A DNA stretch of 64,000 bases from the NCBI GenBank assembly GCA_947561395.2, contig OX387192.1, forward strand, positions 10,886,221 to 10,950,220, read 5' to 3'. Both the position numbers and the translations under genes were made by a program. Source of the DNA: Buxus sempervirens (Eukaryota; Streptophyta; Magnoliopsida; Buxales; Buxaceae). Positions 1 to 10,850 of this stretch are shown in pieces (within the stretch, counting starts at the first letter, position 1; each line of letters starts with the position of its first letter). The notes below the pieces were generated by a model. That model was given only the letters and a program-made list of their open reading frames with translations, was not told where the DNA came from and ran no database searches.

Positions 1-159
1 AAGGAAAGAAAAGAAAGAAGAAGAACAAAGAGAAAAAGAAATCTCAAATCAAAAGAGAGATCAAGTATATCAATTCCCAATCTTTGAATTTAGTAGAAAC
101 CATTTTGTGTTTCTGCTGCCCTAAGAAATCATTTTGCGTTTCCCAAAATCTTAGCCCAA

Positions 160-405
160 GCCATTTTGTGCAATCCCGGAAATCATTTTGTGTTTCCCAA
201 GCCATTTTGTGCTAACCTGGAAATCATTTTGTGTTTCCCAAGCCACTTTGTGCTATCCTGGAAATCATTTTGTGTTTCCCAAGCCATTTTGTGCTATCCT
301 GAAAATCATTTTGTGTTTCCCAAGCCATTTTGTGTTATCCTAAAAATCATTTTGTGTTTCCCAAGCCATTTCATGCTTCTGTTACCCTGGAAGCCATTTT
401 GAGTT
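160..405 (+). repeat. 41-bp tandem repeat array in element A
   Basis: Units start at 160, 201, 242, 283 and 324 with an exact 41-bp spacing, and a longer variant follows at 365. Each unit has two halves, one with GCCATTTTGTGCTATCCTGG and one with ATCATTTTGTGTTTCCC. The unit is not a multiple of three, so the open frames across it are not genes. It lies upstream of gag in the retroelement's non-coding region. Confidence 0.9.
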
Positions 406-499
406 TCCCAATCCATTTTGTGCTATCCTGGAAATTATTTCATTTCGTGCTTCTGATACTCCATGAAACCATTTTGTGTTCCCCAAAATCTCAATCAAA

Positions 500-760
500 G
501 CCATTTCGTGCTCCTGCTGTTCTATGAAACCATTTTGTGTTTCCCAAAATTTAGTGGGAGCCATTTCGTGTCCCTGCTGTTCCATGAAACCATTTCGTGT
601 TTCCAAAAATTTAGTAGGAGCCATTTCGTGTCCCTGTTGCTCCATGAAACCATTTTGTGTTTCCCAAAATCTTAGTAGAAGCCATTTCGTGCCTCTGTTG
701 CTTTAGGAAATCATTTTGTGTTTCCCAAAATCTTAATAGAAGCCATTTCTTACCCCCGCT
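500..760 (+). repeat. 60/61-bp tandem repeat array in element A
   Basis: Units start at 500, 560, 620, 681 and 742. Each joins a GCCATTTCGTG half ending in TGCTCCATGAAA to a CCATTTTGTGTTTCCCAAAA half ending in TTAGTAG. The halves are diverged relatives of the 41-bp array, so this is a higher-order form of the same CCATTTYGTG motif. Confidence 0.85.
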
Positions 761-769
761 GCTTTAGGA

Positions 770-970
770 AATTACTCTTGAAGTTTCCCAGAAATCAACT
801 CTCGAAATTTCATGGAAATCAACTCTTGTAGTTTCCAAACCAAAGACTCTCCCCTTGCCCCCGAAAGGTGGCTAAAAAGAGATCAAAATGGAGAACAATC
901 TCTTGCAGTTTCCAAAACCTTCAGAAATCAACTCCTGTAGTTTCTGAAATTAAAACCAGGGACTTTCCCC
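770..970 (+). repeat. Spacer block between repeat arrays, repeated at 1545-1745
   Basis: This non-coding block contains GAAATCAACTCTTG-type motifs, GTTTCC, and GGGACT-TCCCCTTACCTC followed by a GGTGGCTAAAAAGAGATC stretch. A clearly related block recurs at 1545-1745, where GTGGTTAAAAAGAGATC and GTGGCGGTTAAAAG appear. The CCATTTYGTG arrays plus this block therefore form a larger repeat about 0.8 kb long. No gene is seen here. Confidence 0.7.
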
Positions 971-1021
971 TTACCTCAGAATGCCAAAATCTTAGTAGGA
1001 ACCATTTCGTGTTTCTGTTGC

Positions 1022-1205
1022 TCTGAAACCATTTCGTGTTTCCCAAATCTGGAACCATTTCATGTTCCCAAATCTGAAACCATTTCATGTTTCCCAAATC
1101 TAGAACCATTTCGTGTTTCCTAAATCTGGAACCATTTCGTATTTCCCAAATCTGAAACCATTTCGGGTTTCCCAAATCTGGAACCATTTTGTGCTTCTGC
1201 TGTTC
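1022..1205 (+). repeat. 26-bp tandem repeat array in element A
   Basis: About seven units of about 26 bp (for example starts at 1022 and 1048) each contain TCTGGAACCATTTCGTG followed by TTTCCCAAA. This is a third periodicity of the CCATTTYGTG motif. After it, at about 1206-1530, longer units like those at 500-760 resume in diverged form. Confidence 0.85.
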
Positions 1206-1991
1206 CAGGAAATCATTTCATGTTTCCAAAATCTTAGTCGAAGCCATTTAGCGCTTCTACAACTCCATGAAACCATTTTGAGTTTCCCAAAAAGCCATTT
1301 TGTGCTTCTGCTACCCTAGAAACCATTTTGTGTTTCCCAAAATCTTAGTAAGAGTCATTTCGTGCTTCTGCTACCCCAAAAATCATTTTGAGTTTCCCAA
1401 GCCATTTTGTGCTAACCTGGAAATCATTTTGCGTTTCCCAAACTTTAAAAGCCATTTTGTGCTTCTGTTGATCTGGAAACCATTTTGCGTTTCCCAAAAT
1501 CTTAGTCAAATCCATCTTTACTCTGGGGAACCATTTCGCATTCCCCAAAACCTAGTTAACCGGGACTCAATTCTCGGAGTTTCCAGAAATCAAAACCTTC
1601 AGAAGTCAACTCTTGCAGTTTCTGGAGATCAAATCCAGGGACTCTTCCCTCACCTCCAAAGTGGTGGTTAAAAAGAGATCTTTTTCCCTTACCTCCGAAG
1701 TGGCGGTTAAAAGCAAACCATTCTCAGGGACTCTCCCCTTGTTGTGACAACAAAAAAAAATAGAGAGATTATTTTTCAGAATCCTTTCAAATGGAAATCA
1801 ACTTTTCAAGTTTCCGCATTCAATCAAACATAAAAATAAAAAAAAATGATCATGAATAATCTGCACTGACATGCATTATATCTCAATATAATATGAATTC
1901 TTTGCACTAACTTGGCTCCTTTTTCATTTCCTAAGGTTTGAAGATTGCGCCTCGCAGCCCGTACCTTTTGCGTTCCAGAAGAAGACTACAA

Positions 1992-3605
1992 ATGGATCCT
2001 ACTGAAGGACGAGCACCACCTCCACTTCCACCCCAAGAGCAAGAGAAATTGGAAGACCATCTAGTGATCGCTGGTCTTAACCAGCAAATGGCCAACATGA
2101 CGGCCATGATGGCAGCAATGATGCAACAGATAGACAGACTCCAAGCACCACAACAACAGCTGCCAGTACCTCCACCACAGCAGCCAATGCCTCTGCTGCA
2201 ACCACCGGCGCCACAACCACAACAACCGGTTCCTCAACCACTGCCAATCCCTCCAGAAGAGCTACCACCAGCTCCTCTGCAGCAAAACCCACATTTGCCC
2301 GAGCAGCCAATCCCACAACCTCCACCAGCTCAGCCAGTACAGCAGTTGTAGATTCCAATGCCCCTTGCCATCCCACAGTAACAAGTATTGCTACAAGGAA
2401 TGGGGCACGAAGAAGAAGAGTGGTACCAAGCACAGGAAGCAGCGGGTGTCACGGCCCAAATGCAAGCTGATTTAAAAGCCCTAAAGGAACAAATGCAGAA
2501 TGTGAATCGAGATCCTGTGCCAAAAGAAGCCTCACTAGACAAACTGGGATTTTTCCCTGATTTGCAACTCCCGCAAAAATTCAAATGTCCAGATTTGGTG
2601 AAATTTGACCGAAGCGGCTGTCCACTATTGCATCTACAAGCGTATTATGGAGATATGTGCCAATATGCACATGATGAAAGGATCATGATTCAATTCTTTC
2701 AACGCTCACTGACAGGGTCGGCACAGAAGTGGTTTGCTAGTCTTGATAGGAGCCGAATCAGGACTTGGGATGACCTGGCAAGCACCTTCCTCGAGCATTT
2801 TAAATTTAACACCGAAGTCTTGCCCACTCGGATGGATTTGCAGAAAATGTCCAAGAAAAGTACTAAATCCATCCGTGAGTACGCTAAGAGGTGGCGGGAA
2901 ATGGCTGCGATGGTTCAACCGCCCATGATGGAAAAAGAGATGGTGACACTGTTCATCTCGACGCTGGGGCAGCCATACTATACACTACTACTAGGGTAGT
3001 TTGCTGCGAGTTTCGCAAACCTTGTTGTAGTGGCAGACAGAATAGAGGATGGAGTGAAATCTGGCAGGGTGGCAGGTTTTGCAACATAGCCGACAATGCA
3101 GAGAAGGAACCCTAATGGTGGAAAGGGCATGGACAGAAAGAAAGAAGACGAGACCGTCAACTACGTCCAGCCGAATAGGCCTTTCCACTTCCCAACACCA
3201 GACAGGAAGGAAAACCAAAACAGTGGCCAGGGAGCACAGCTCAAAGGACGGCCGAGGTGGACAAAAGAAGAATTTCAAGCAAGGTTGAACAGGGTGTTCA
3301 CACCCCTGCCTTATTCATTGTCAAAATTACTGCCAACCCTATTGAAGAATGGGTATTTACAGAGAAAGCAGCCCGTCCAACAACCATCCAACAATCGTTC
3401 CTACAACCCCAATGACTACTACGACTACCACATGGGAGCCCCTGGACATCATACCAATCGCTGTTAGGAACTAAAGCACGATGTCTAGGACTTGATCGAC
3501 AACAAGCGCATCTCAGTCAATCCCCCAGTATTGACCCCTCCTGCGGCCACTGCCGTGAATTCTCTCCCTAACCACAATCAGGCGTCTTCAAGTGGCACCG
3601 GCTGA
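1992..3605 (+). pseudogene. Decayed gag of element A (Ty3/Tat type)
   Basis: A single reading frame (frame 3) can be followed from ATG 1992 to TGA 3603-3605, broken by in-frame stops at 2349, 2379, 2997, 3087, 3465 and 3486. The first part is a proline/glutamine-rich stretch. The core (about 2590-2990) fits the plant retrotransposon Gag family: it has GSAQKWFASL, then TWDDLASTFLEHF, then SIREYAKRWREMA. The end (about 3270-3470) has the typical F-x-PLP-Y-S-LLP-LL region and a GAPGHHTNRC ending like the plant Ty3 H/C motif. All pieces share one frame, so point mutations to stops explain the decay. Several stops stand where Gln (CAG/CAA) would fit. No protease or polymerase follows. An acceptor-like CTAAG lies just upstream at 1931-1935. 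Confidence 0.85.
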
Positions 3606-6343
3606 ACAAGTCGGTAAATTGCAAGGCAAAAAGCAATCCTGAAATCCAAAATCTTCACCAGGCGCAATTCCATTCCGAGTCCGCAATGACAAGGATAAGT
3701 TGAACTATACTTTTTGCACCAAACATCCTTGGTAGGAGTGGTCTTTTTGTAAATGTTTTAAATGCTTTTTACTTTCATACAAGCTGTTGTAAAAAACCTT
3801 TTGAAAAAAGTATGAAAAAAAGAGAGAGAGAAAAATACCTTTTGAAAAAAATGCAAGTGTTGGTCGGTGATGACATCGCTCTGAGACCACACCTTTTTGG
3901 CAATGACCGCGATCATGGAAAAAGGCCAAGTGGCTTAAAGGTGTCTTCAACTGGGTGCAGTACACTGTCCCATGAGAACCTTGACTGAACCAAAGGCAAT
4001 CCCTTCCTGATCCAAACCTTTATTTTCCTTCCAAAACCCATCTCTACACTGGGCAGGGCAACCCTTGAGAGAAAAGAAAGAAAAGGAAAAGAGAGAAAAG
4101 TGTCCAAACCAGCCAAGGGCCAATGCCAGCTTTAACATCATGTTTCTAAGAAAGGATGAGAGGCCATCCTTCATACATCCTGAATTTTAAGAATCACTAG
4201 TCAAAACACTTTGGGCTTGATCGTGTTATTGAAACACCCGTGTTGTGTCTAGCCGCCCCACACCGGTGCAAAGCTGAAAAAGAAAATAAAAAGGATGAAT
4301 AGATGCTTGAATTAATCTGCATGAACATTTCAACCAAGTTGTCACAACTTCTGCAAAAGGATGAAAGGCCATCCTTGCTTATCTCCCCAGTTTTCAAAGT
4401 CATGTCTCTAGTCAAACCATTTGAGCCTAATTTTCTTTCTTCTAACCCATTGAGTCATGAACCCTAAATCTGGTGCTGGGTAAAGAAGAGAAGGCATGAA
4501 TGAGCAAAAACAAAGAAAAGGAAAAGAAAGCAGAAAACACACTGGGACTTGTGAATCAAAGCAAAAAAGCCAAGAATGACCCCAGAGCAAAGGAAAAGAA
4601 AGCAAAAAAATGCTAGAGGAAAAACCAAAGGTCACAAAAGACCTCACAAAGAAAAATGAAGGAAAGCAAAGAAGTATTGGCAAAGCCCAAGCAATCGAGA
4701 AAAGGGTAGACATGACTTGACCTATTTACAAAAGACTTCGAGCCATATTCTCCTTTCTTTCATAAGCTAAAAACCTCAGCCTTCGTTTCATCCCATTAGA
4801 AAGTCCTTTCTGATTGCAGGAAATGTGACAATGGAATTCATGTAGATCAATGATGAAGGAATCTAAAAAGAAGAGCAACCTTTGGCAAGACACAAATTAA
4901 AACCTGAAAATGAAAAAAATAATAATTTGAGCCTTATATCCCTTCATTTCTCAGATTTAAAAACCAAACCAATGTTTCGTCCTAATATCAAGACCTCTCT
5001 GATCTATGGGACATAATGCACAAGAGTCGGCTAAAGACCCTCAAGCTGGGATAGGCACTAACCCAAGGGAAAAGAAAAAGGGAAGAACCCTCAGTTGTAA
5101 AATCCTGAAACCACCCTAAATGGTTGGGTCAAGGTGAGAGAAACAAAAACCAAGAAGGGAGAACACCCCTTTGAGATGTCCCTCAACTTTTAAACCTCTG
5201 CAAAGCCCTTGCTGGCACAAATCAGGAATCTCGTGGGAATGTGTGCCAAGCACCCTGTCCTAAGACACTTCGTGATAACAAGGCAATTTACCATGGTCAC
5301 TGGTCAAGCCTTTTCTTTTTAAACCACATGTACAAATTTTTGAAAAAAAAAACTTTGTGGAAAAAATATTTCATTTCTGATATGTGCAGTTGCACACACA
5401 ATAAAATCAAGTCATAAGTGCCTACAACTTGAATTTCAAAAACCTCACTGCTCTGTGAGAATTTTGTAGACCCAGGCGAGGCAAAATAACTTGAGGATGT
5501 CAAGAAGCACCTCGAAGCCAAGAGCAGAAGAAAGGCAAAACAGAGAAAAGCTGGGGCAGTGATACACCTGCAAGGGAATGGCGAAGACTTCCTTTGTCCC
5601 CCAAACAGAATCTTTTCCCCAACGGAATTTTCAAGGAACCCAAAGCTACATGTCAAGACTATGCTCAGTTTGAAGAGGCTGGTTTTGTAAAAAAGAGACA
5701 AATGCAAGAAGGCTTCCACAGATCCCCAGCAGAAGCCCCCATAAGTGTAATCAACTCGTACCCGACATGAAGGAGCGAGCTGTACGAGAAGGAAAAGCCG
5801 GTAAAGGCTCCCGCTAATCCCCAGTGGAGTTACCCCAAATTGGGAAGCCCCTGCCTCACTGAAGAAAAAAGGGGGAATTGACAAAAGCGCCTATCCCTCA
5901 GCCAAGAAAGCCATGAAAAAGAAAGGAAAGAAGAATATGGCGAAGCAGCAGAAGAAAGAAGAGCATAATGAAGAACTTTTGGGCAAATTGGCCCCATTTG
6001 TAAATTTTTGATTTCCCACTTTTGTAAATAGAATAGGACAGGTGTGTGAGCCCCTTTAAGGCACCGAGCAGCGCTGAGAGCACCTTGTCGCCAAGAGCAT
6101 CTCCTTCTTCCTCCTTCCTCCTTCTTTCATGCCATTCCCTAATCAACCCCTAAAGAAAAAAAAACCCCTATCCTCAAGAGGCCCAAATCAGAAGTCTGAA
6201 ATCACCTAAAAGCTTTAATGGAACAAACAAGAGAAAGAGAAAATTGTTGAGTGTCTTGCATCAACGTCGAAACAGGTTGGTGAGCTCAAGTCTAGCCCCT
6301 TCTTTCAAAAAATTCAAGATAAATACCAAGGAGTTGCTTCAAA
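3606..6343 (+). other. Non-coding 3' region of element A
   Basis: I find no gene in these 2.7 kb. The sequence is purine-rich and built of modules shared with element B. They include an AAGGATGAGAGGCCATCCTT-like block followed by a stretch ending in TGTCTAGCC (about 4150-4250; in B about 10940-11050). Others are blocks running TTTGAGCC...TTTCGTCCT...TTTCTGAT (4738 and 4926) and ATCCCCAGYRGAG motifs (5723, 5817). The last 350 bp match B 14720-15110 closely, including CTTTTGTAAATAGA and AAGCTTTAATGGAACAAACA. Protease to integrase, which should lie between gag and here, are missing. Confidence 0.7.
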
Positions 6344-6948
6344 CACCTTGTCAAATATTAATTAAAGATATCTCAAATCACTCGGTAACCAACTGTGCGG
6401 CCCGCTCAGGGGCCCACAAAGCGATCCCGGCCCACCATGGCATGAAAATCAGTTTAATAATCAAACTTGAACCATTAAATAAAATCAATTCATTTGAACC
6501 AAGCCCAAAGGGCCTCTCAGGCTAGACCGAGGCCCACCAGGGGACACGTGGGCTCAACCAAGCCCATCAAGGAATCCGCAGGCCTTCCAACGGGGCCCGC
6601 CCAATCAGACTCATCTCATCTTTAACTAAGAACATAAAATCAAGTAAAGGGACCTACACCACTTTGGCGGTCCCGCCATACTTAACCAAAACTGTGCATA
6701 TTGGGATAGGAATCAAGTGAAAGCAACTGAGTTGACTCAAACCAGGGAAACCATGGGACCCGTCATCCGATGGGGTGGGCTGGGGTGTCTACGAACTTCC
6801 CCAGACCACAACCGAGACCCTACTTAGAATCTCAAGCCGCAGACCAAAGCCTTAATAAGACAAGATTAGGCACCCAGGTGTCCGCCTGCACCCCATCAGG
6901 CGGTGGCGACTCCGAACTTTCCCGTGCCGCGTTTCTGACGCGCGCACA
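6344..6948 (+). repeat. Middle LTR remnant shared by elements A and B (last 605 bp of the LTR)
   Basis: This segment aligns without gaps to 18197-18801, the last 605 bp of the full LTR. I count about 18 mismatches by eye, mostly C/T or G/A. It ends in CGCGCACA with the LTR-typical CA at 6947-6948, three bases before the primer-binding site. The first 2.9 kb of this LTR, including its promoter, and the last about 200 bp of A are missing. The junction at about 6344 joins A's 3' region directly to the LTR interior. It acts as B's 5' LTR but has no TATA box. Confidence 0.85.
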
Positions 6949-6951
6949 GCC

Positions 6952-6970
6952 TGGCGACTCTGCTGGGGAC
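6952..6970 (+). other. Primer-binding site of element B
   Basis: TGGCGACTCTGCTGGGGAC starts three bases after the LTR end. It begins with TGG, the complement of a tRNA CCA end. This matches the position and style of primer-binding sites in Tat/Ogre elements, which are primed by tRNA. I cannot name the tRNA with certainty from sequence alone. Confidence 0.75.
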
Positions 6971-8491
6971 GGTCTCAGCCCAGTAGGACCCTGGTTAGAT
7001 GAGTCAGCATAAAAGGGATATAGTTGATGTTTAGGGTTCTTATTACCTCGTTTAGTAAGATACAGAATAAGCGTAAATACGCGTTCTGGGGAGTCCTTTC
7101 AAAGGGACGCGATAATTGCCTAAGGCAAGTGGGATTTAAGCGGTCCCTTGTGACCCCCCACTTACCTAGGGACTCTCCCGGAGCCTCGTATTGCGTGCCA
7201 ATTCTGCACCTTACTATATGAGACGGTAACAATCCCTTTATCAACAAAATCCAAACAAAACTCACCCATGTAGATACAGCACGCAGCCCAACTGCACACA
7301 CGGGCACACTACTGCACCGTGGATGGATTTTTTTTATTTTCCCGTTCTTGTGTGATAAACCGCGTGGGGTGACACACACGAGGGAGGCTGCGTGGATGAT
7401 CCGACCCCGAATGAATGAGTGAATCGGATATTGCAACTTCTTTACCAGGACCTAGACCTCTCTAGCAGCCTACCCTTCTGATTCCTATGAACTGATATTT
7501 GGTATGGTATTAGCACCTACGCTCCTGTGGCTTGCTGGGGAAAGCAGGGTAAACCCATCCCCCCAGTTTTCTGGAGTCCATTAGCATCACTGGTTTCTTG
7601 CCGTGGCACGCGAGGATCCAGTACTGGTCCAAACCCTTGTAGACTTATGTCTCGGGCTGGGTATCCTTCCCCAACCTAACGTTTCTGAATAAACTATGCG
7701 TTGAGCATGCGAGGGTGAGAATGTTGTGAATGATGAATACAAGAGGAGTAAAATTGAAATAAAATCCAGAGTCCATTAGGGGCAACAACCCCCGCTTTTT
7801 GCATCAAATTGAGTAAACCCTAGATCACGGGCGATCTCAGCCCTAATTTAAGAAGCTCACCTAATCTTGATCAGGGGAACCACCCCAGATCCATGCATCG
7901 AGTCCTGTAAGCTATGGGTCTTGACCCATTAGAGTCCGCTAGGAGCACTTTAAGTCCAGATTGGTCTTTTAGAGCAGACGAAAGCCGGCCAGATCAGACA
8001 AACAGATGAAAGCATGTCAGATCAGAACAGAGGCACTAAACCCTAGATCTAGGGATTGTTAGCCTACCCGCTTTGAAAACAATTTGTATCCCCCATTTTG
8101 GCTCCCAACAGCCTCAAGGATGAATTCTTTGCAGTTTTTGTAAATATTGTAAACCTTCACCCTCGATGGCAAGTTGTAATTTTTACTGTGGTCCGACACC
8201 AAAAGCAGATGAAAGAACAGATGAAAGACAGAAAGACTGATCGGGACTTGAATGTGCTCCTCTACACAAGTATGTCTAGGAGTCGCGCCTTCATTGGCGC
8301 CAACCCTTAGGACCACACACCATGTGTGCCTGAGTTAAATTCTGCACTGTTTTAATTTTTGCTTTATTTGGTGAAGCATGATAGAACTGCTAGTGGTTAG
8401 TCTTTTGCTTAAAATTATGCATGTCTTAAGACTAATTGAGAATTTGGTGTGGAACCTTAAATTGATTCGGAATTTCGGTCGGATAGTTGGC
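6971..8491 (+). other. Untranslated leader of element B
   Basis: There are 1.5 kb between the primer-binding site and the first ORF, with no coding sequence I recognise. The longest open frames are short and show no family features. The leader contains CACACGGGCACACTACTGCA-like stretches (about 7290-7320) and ordinary mixed-composition sequence. Confidence 0.6.
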
Positions 8492-9926
8492 ATGGCATCC
8501 TCATCCTCAGCTGAGAGGACCCGTTTCCCTAGGATAGAGAAGTGCGCTTGGGATACCCCCTGGATCCGTTCTTGGACAAAGCAGCTCCAAGGGAGTGAGC
8601 AGATTGAATGGGAGCACAAATACCACATGGGACAGACTTTGTCCCTGTTAAATGTGCCGATTAACTGGGATATGATCCAAGCAGCATTGCTTTTCTGGGA
8701 TCCCCAGCTTTCAGTGTTTCGATTCGGGATCAACGAGTTGACTCCCACAATTGAGGAACTTGACCTGTTCCTCCAATTTCGCGACTTAGGAGAACCCGCT
8801 AGGCCAAGTCTCAAAGAGAGCTACAAGGATGAAGCTTGCGCTTTCTTTGGCCTCTCAAGGGGAGAATTCTAGACCTTAGGAGGTGACAAAGCATTCACTA
8901 GGGTCTCCAAAACATTCCTTGCTGAAAATATAAGAAACAAAAAGCAGGAAAGACCCTGGGCTTGGTTTGACACCTTTAACCTTGTGGTTCTGTCACAAAT
9001 CTTCTTTCCAACTGGGGGAGACACCATTAACTTGGCCCTCATGGAAATTGTGGATCAACTCAGGGCGGGATACCGAATCATGCCACTGATCCTAGCTCAA
9101 CTGTTCCATTCCCTGAATTTGTCCAAAAATGGAACCCGGAGGTTTCAAGGGTGCGCTCCTCTCCTCCACATTTGGCTGCAAGACCACCTGATGGTGTCAT
9201 CACCTATCAGTGCACATTACGGACTAGCCCGTGACAACATCTATTAGTTGGCTCAAAGAGAGATCAAACCAGACCTACCCGCCCGTGAGGATTGGTTTAA
9301 CCACCTTCTCCACCTAAATGGAGAAATAGATATTTGATGGTGGGGCACATACAACATCCCCTACACCCCCATTATAGCTTTCAAGAAAAGAGAGGGCCTT
9401 GCCTTGATAGGCCTTATCCATGCTGTGCCATACTATCCGATTCGGGTTCTAAGACAGTTTAGGAAACCGCAGGACATCCCGGTCAAGGATGACATGAGCA
9501 ATTTGATTGGTCCACTCACTAAGGGACTAAGAACGCAACTGCAAACAGAGTGGAAGACAGTTTGCGTATATCGAGAAGACGTCTTCATCGAATCGCACTT
9601 TCGAGACTACGAGCATTGGATAGCTCGGGAGTTCGGCCACGACGGCCCCCCCACCTCTTCAACCTATCGCATCAGGCAACATTCCAGTTCCGCCTCCTAA
9701 CACATACAGGGACAGGGTGGCCGAACTGCAAGAGACCCACTCCCGTATCCATTCAGCTTATGTGGATTCGGAACGAGAGAGTAAGCGGGCCAATACGGCC
9801 TTGCAACATGAAATGGAATTAGTGCGCAAGCGCGCTGAGGAGGACTGAAGTCTGCGGAACAAGCTTCTACGAGCCTTGAGGAGGCAAGATGTGTTCTCCC
9901 ACTATGATGACGACCAACCTAGATAG
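8492..9926 (+). pseudogene. Decayed ORF1 of element B (DUF7745-like, upstream of gag in Ogre/Tat elements)
   Basis: One frame (frame 2) runs from ATG 8492 with in-frame stops at 8870, 9245 and about 9336. It shifts to frame 3 at a run of seven C near 9645, meets TGA at 9846 and ends at TAG 9924-9926, about 478 codons in all. Early residues include WDPQLSVFRFG and ELTPTIEELDLFL, which I associate with the plant DUF7745 family found in ORFs ahead of gag in Ogre-like elements. The middle includes SQIFFPTGGD and the end of the conserved part YYPIRVLRQF. After the frameshift comes a proline run and then an acidic/basic heptad-like helix (RVAELQETHSRI, then ALQHEMELVRKRAEED), probably a coiled coil. 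The function is unknown. The family assignment is from memory and moderate; the ORF's reality is firm because the pieces keep one frame. Confidence 0.7.
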
Positions 9927-10270
9927 AATTTGGCTTTATTGTATTTTGATGAGCATGATGATGTACTGTGTGCCACGGCGGCCCTTTTCTAAAGCATGAA
10001 TTTATTTTCACTTTGCTATGTATTGTTCAAACCTAACAAAGACAAGAATTTGAAATAAAAGAATTAATCCCCTCCAATAGGGCAACTCGGTCTCCGACAG
10101 ACCACCTCTCTTCAAATAATTGTAATGTTCCTGGTCGCTGTGATCACCTAATTTCCTTTGATTGCATCTCTCCCATTGAGATCACAAAACCCCGCAAGTG
10201 TTAAAAACACCCAAGACTTTGAGCAAATCACACCCGTCTGCATCTTTTCAAGATCATTCGGTCTAACCTG
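9927..10270 (+). other. Spacer after ORF1 in element B
   Basis: This is non-coding sequence with a TTGTATTTTGATGAGCATGA stretch and an AATAAAAG at about 10056. I see no gene here. Confidence 0.5.
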
Positions 10271-10850
10271 TAGGGCACCGAAGCCGCCGATGGATGAGTC
10301 GGATATCGGTGGAGGAGCGTCCTGGCATAGCCTACCCCTTTTAGTGACACCAAAGCCGCCGGTGATTGAATCGGATATTGGTTGCGGAGCTTCCGGGTAC
10401 TACTAACCGAATTCTTAGGGCACCGAAGCCGCCGACGGATGAGTCGGATATCGGTGGAGGAGCGTCCTGGCATAGCCTACCCCTTTTAGTGACACCAATG
10501 CCGCCGGTGAGTGAATCGGATATTGACTGCGGAGCGTCCGGGTACTACTAGCCAAATTCTTAGGGCACCGAAGCCGCCGACGAATGAGTCAGATATCGGT
10601 GGAGGAGCGTCCTGGCATAGCCTACCCTTTTTAGTAACACCAAAGCCACCGGTGAGTAAATCGGATATTGGCTGCGAAGCGTCCGGGTACTACTAGCCGA
10701 ATTCTTAGGGCACCAAAGCTGCCGACGGATGAGTCGGATATTGGTGGAGGGGCGTCCTGGCATAACCTTCCCCTTTGTGAGGCGCCGAAGTCAATGGTGA
10801 TTAAACCAACGACTAACTAAGGCACGCCCGGGAACTACTAAACACAGGGG
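10271..10850 (+). repeat. 145-bp tandem repeat array in element B
   Basis: Units start at 10271, 10416, 10561 and 10706, an exact 145-bp period; the fourth is diverged. Each unit is itself a dimer of about 72-bp halves. One half carries GCCGCCGACGGATGAGTCGG and GTCCTGGCATAGCC; the other carries GCCGCCGGTGA, GAATCGGATATTGG and TCCGGGTACTACTA. The period is not divisible by three. Single relatives of the GCCGCCGAYGGATGAGTCG core recur at 12487-12690. Confidence 0.92.

Noticed and set aside
166..706. Several open frames over the repeat arrays
   Set aside because: They come from 41- and 60-bp repeats that rotate through all frames; both strands are open and the proteins are just the repeat.
3705..4713. 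Phenylalanine/serine-rich minus-strand open frames
   Set aside because: They are complements of A/G-rich retroelement sequence; low complexity only.
5297..5884. 195-codon minus-strand open frame in element A
   Set aside because: It is on the opposite strand to the element, has no domain, and is not conserved in element B.
10271..10705. Hammerhead-ribozyme-like GGATGAGTCGG in the 145-bp repeats
   Set aside because: The core needs CTGATGAG followed by a paired stem and GAAA; the GAAA part and stem pairing are not present.
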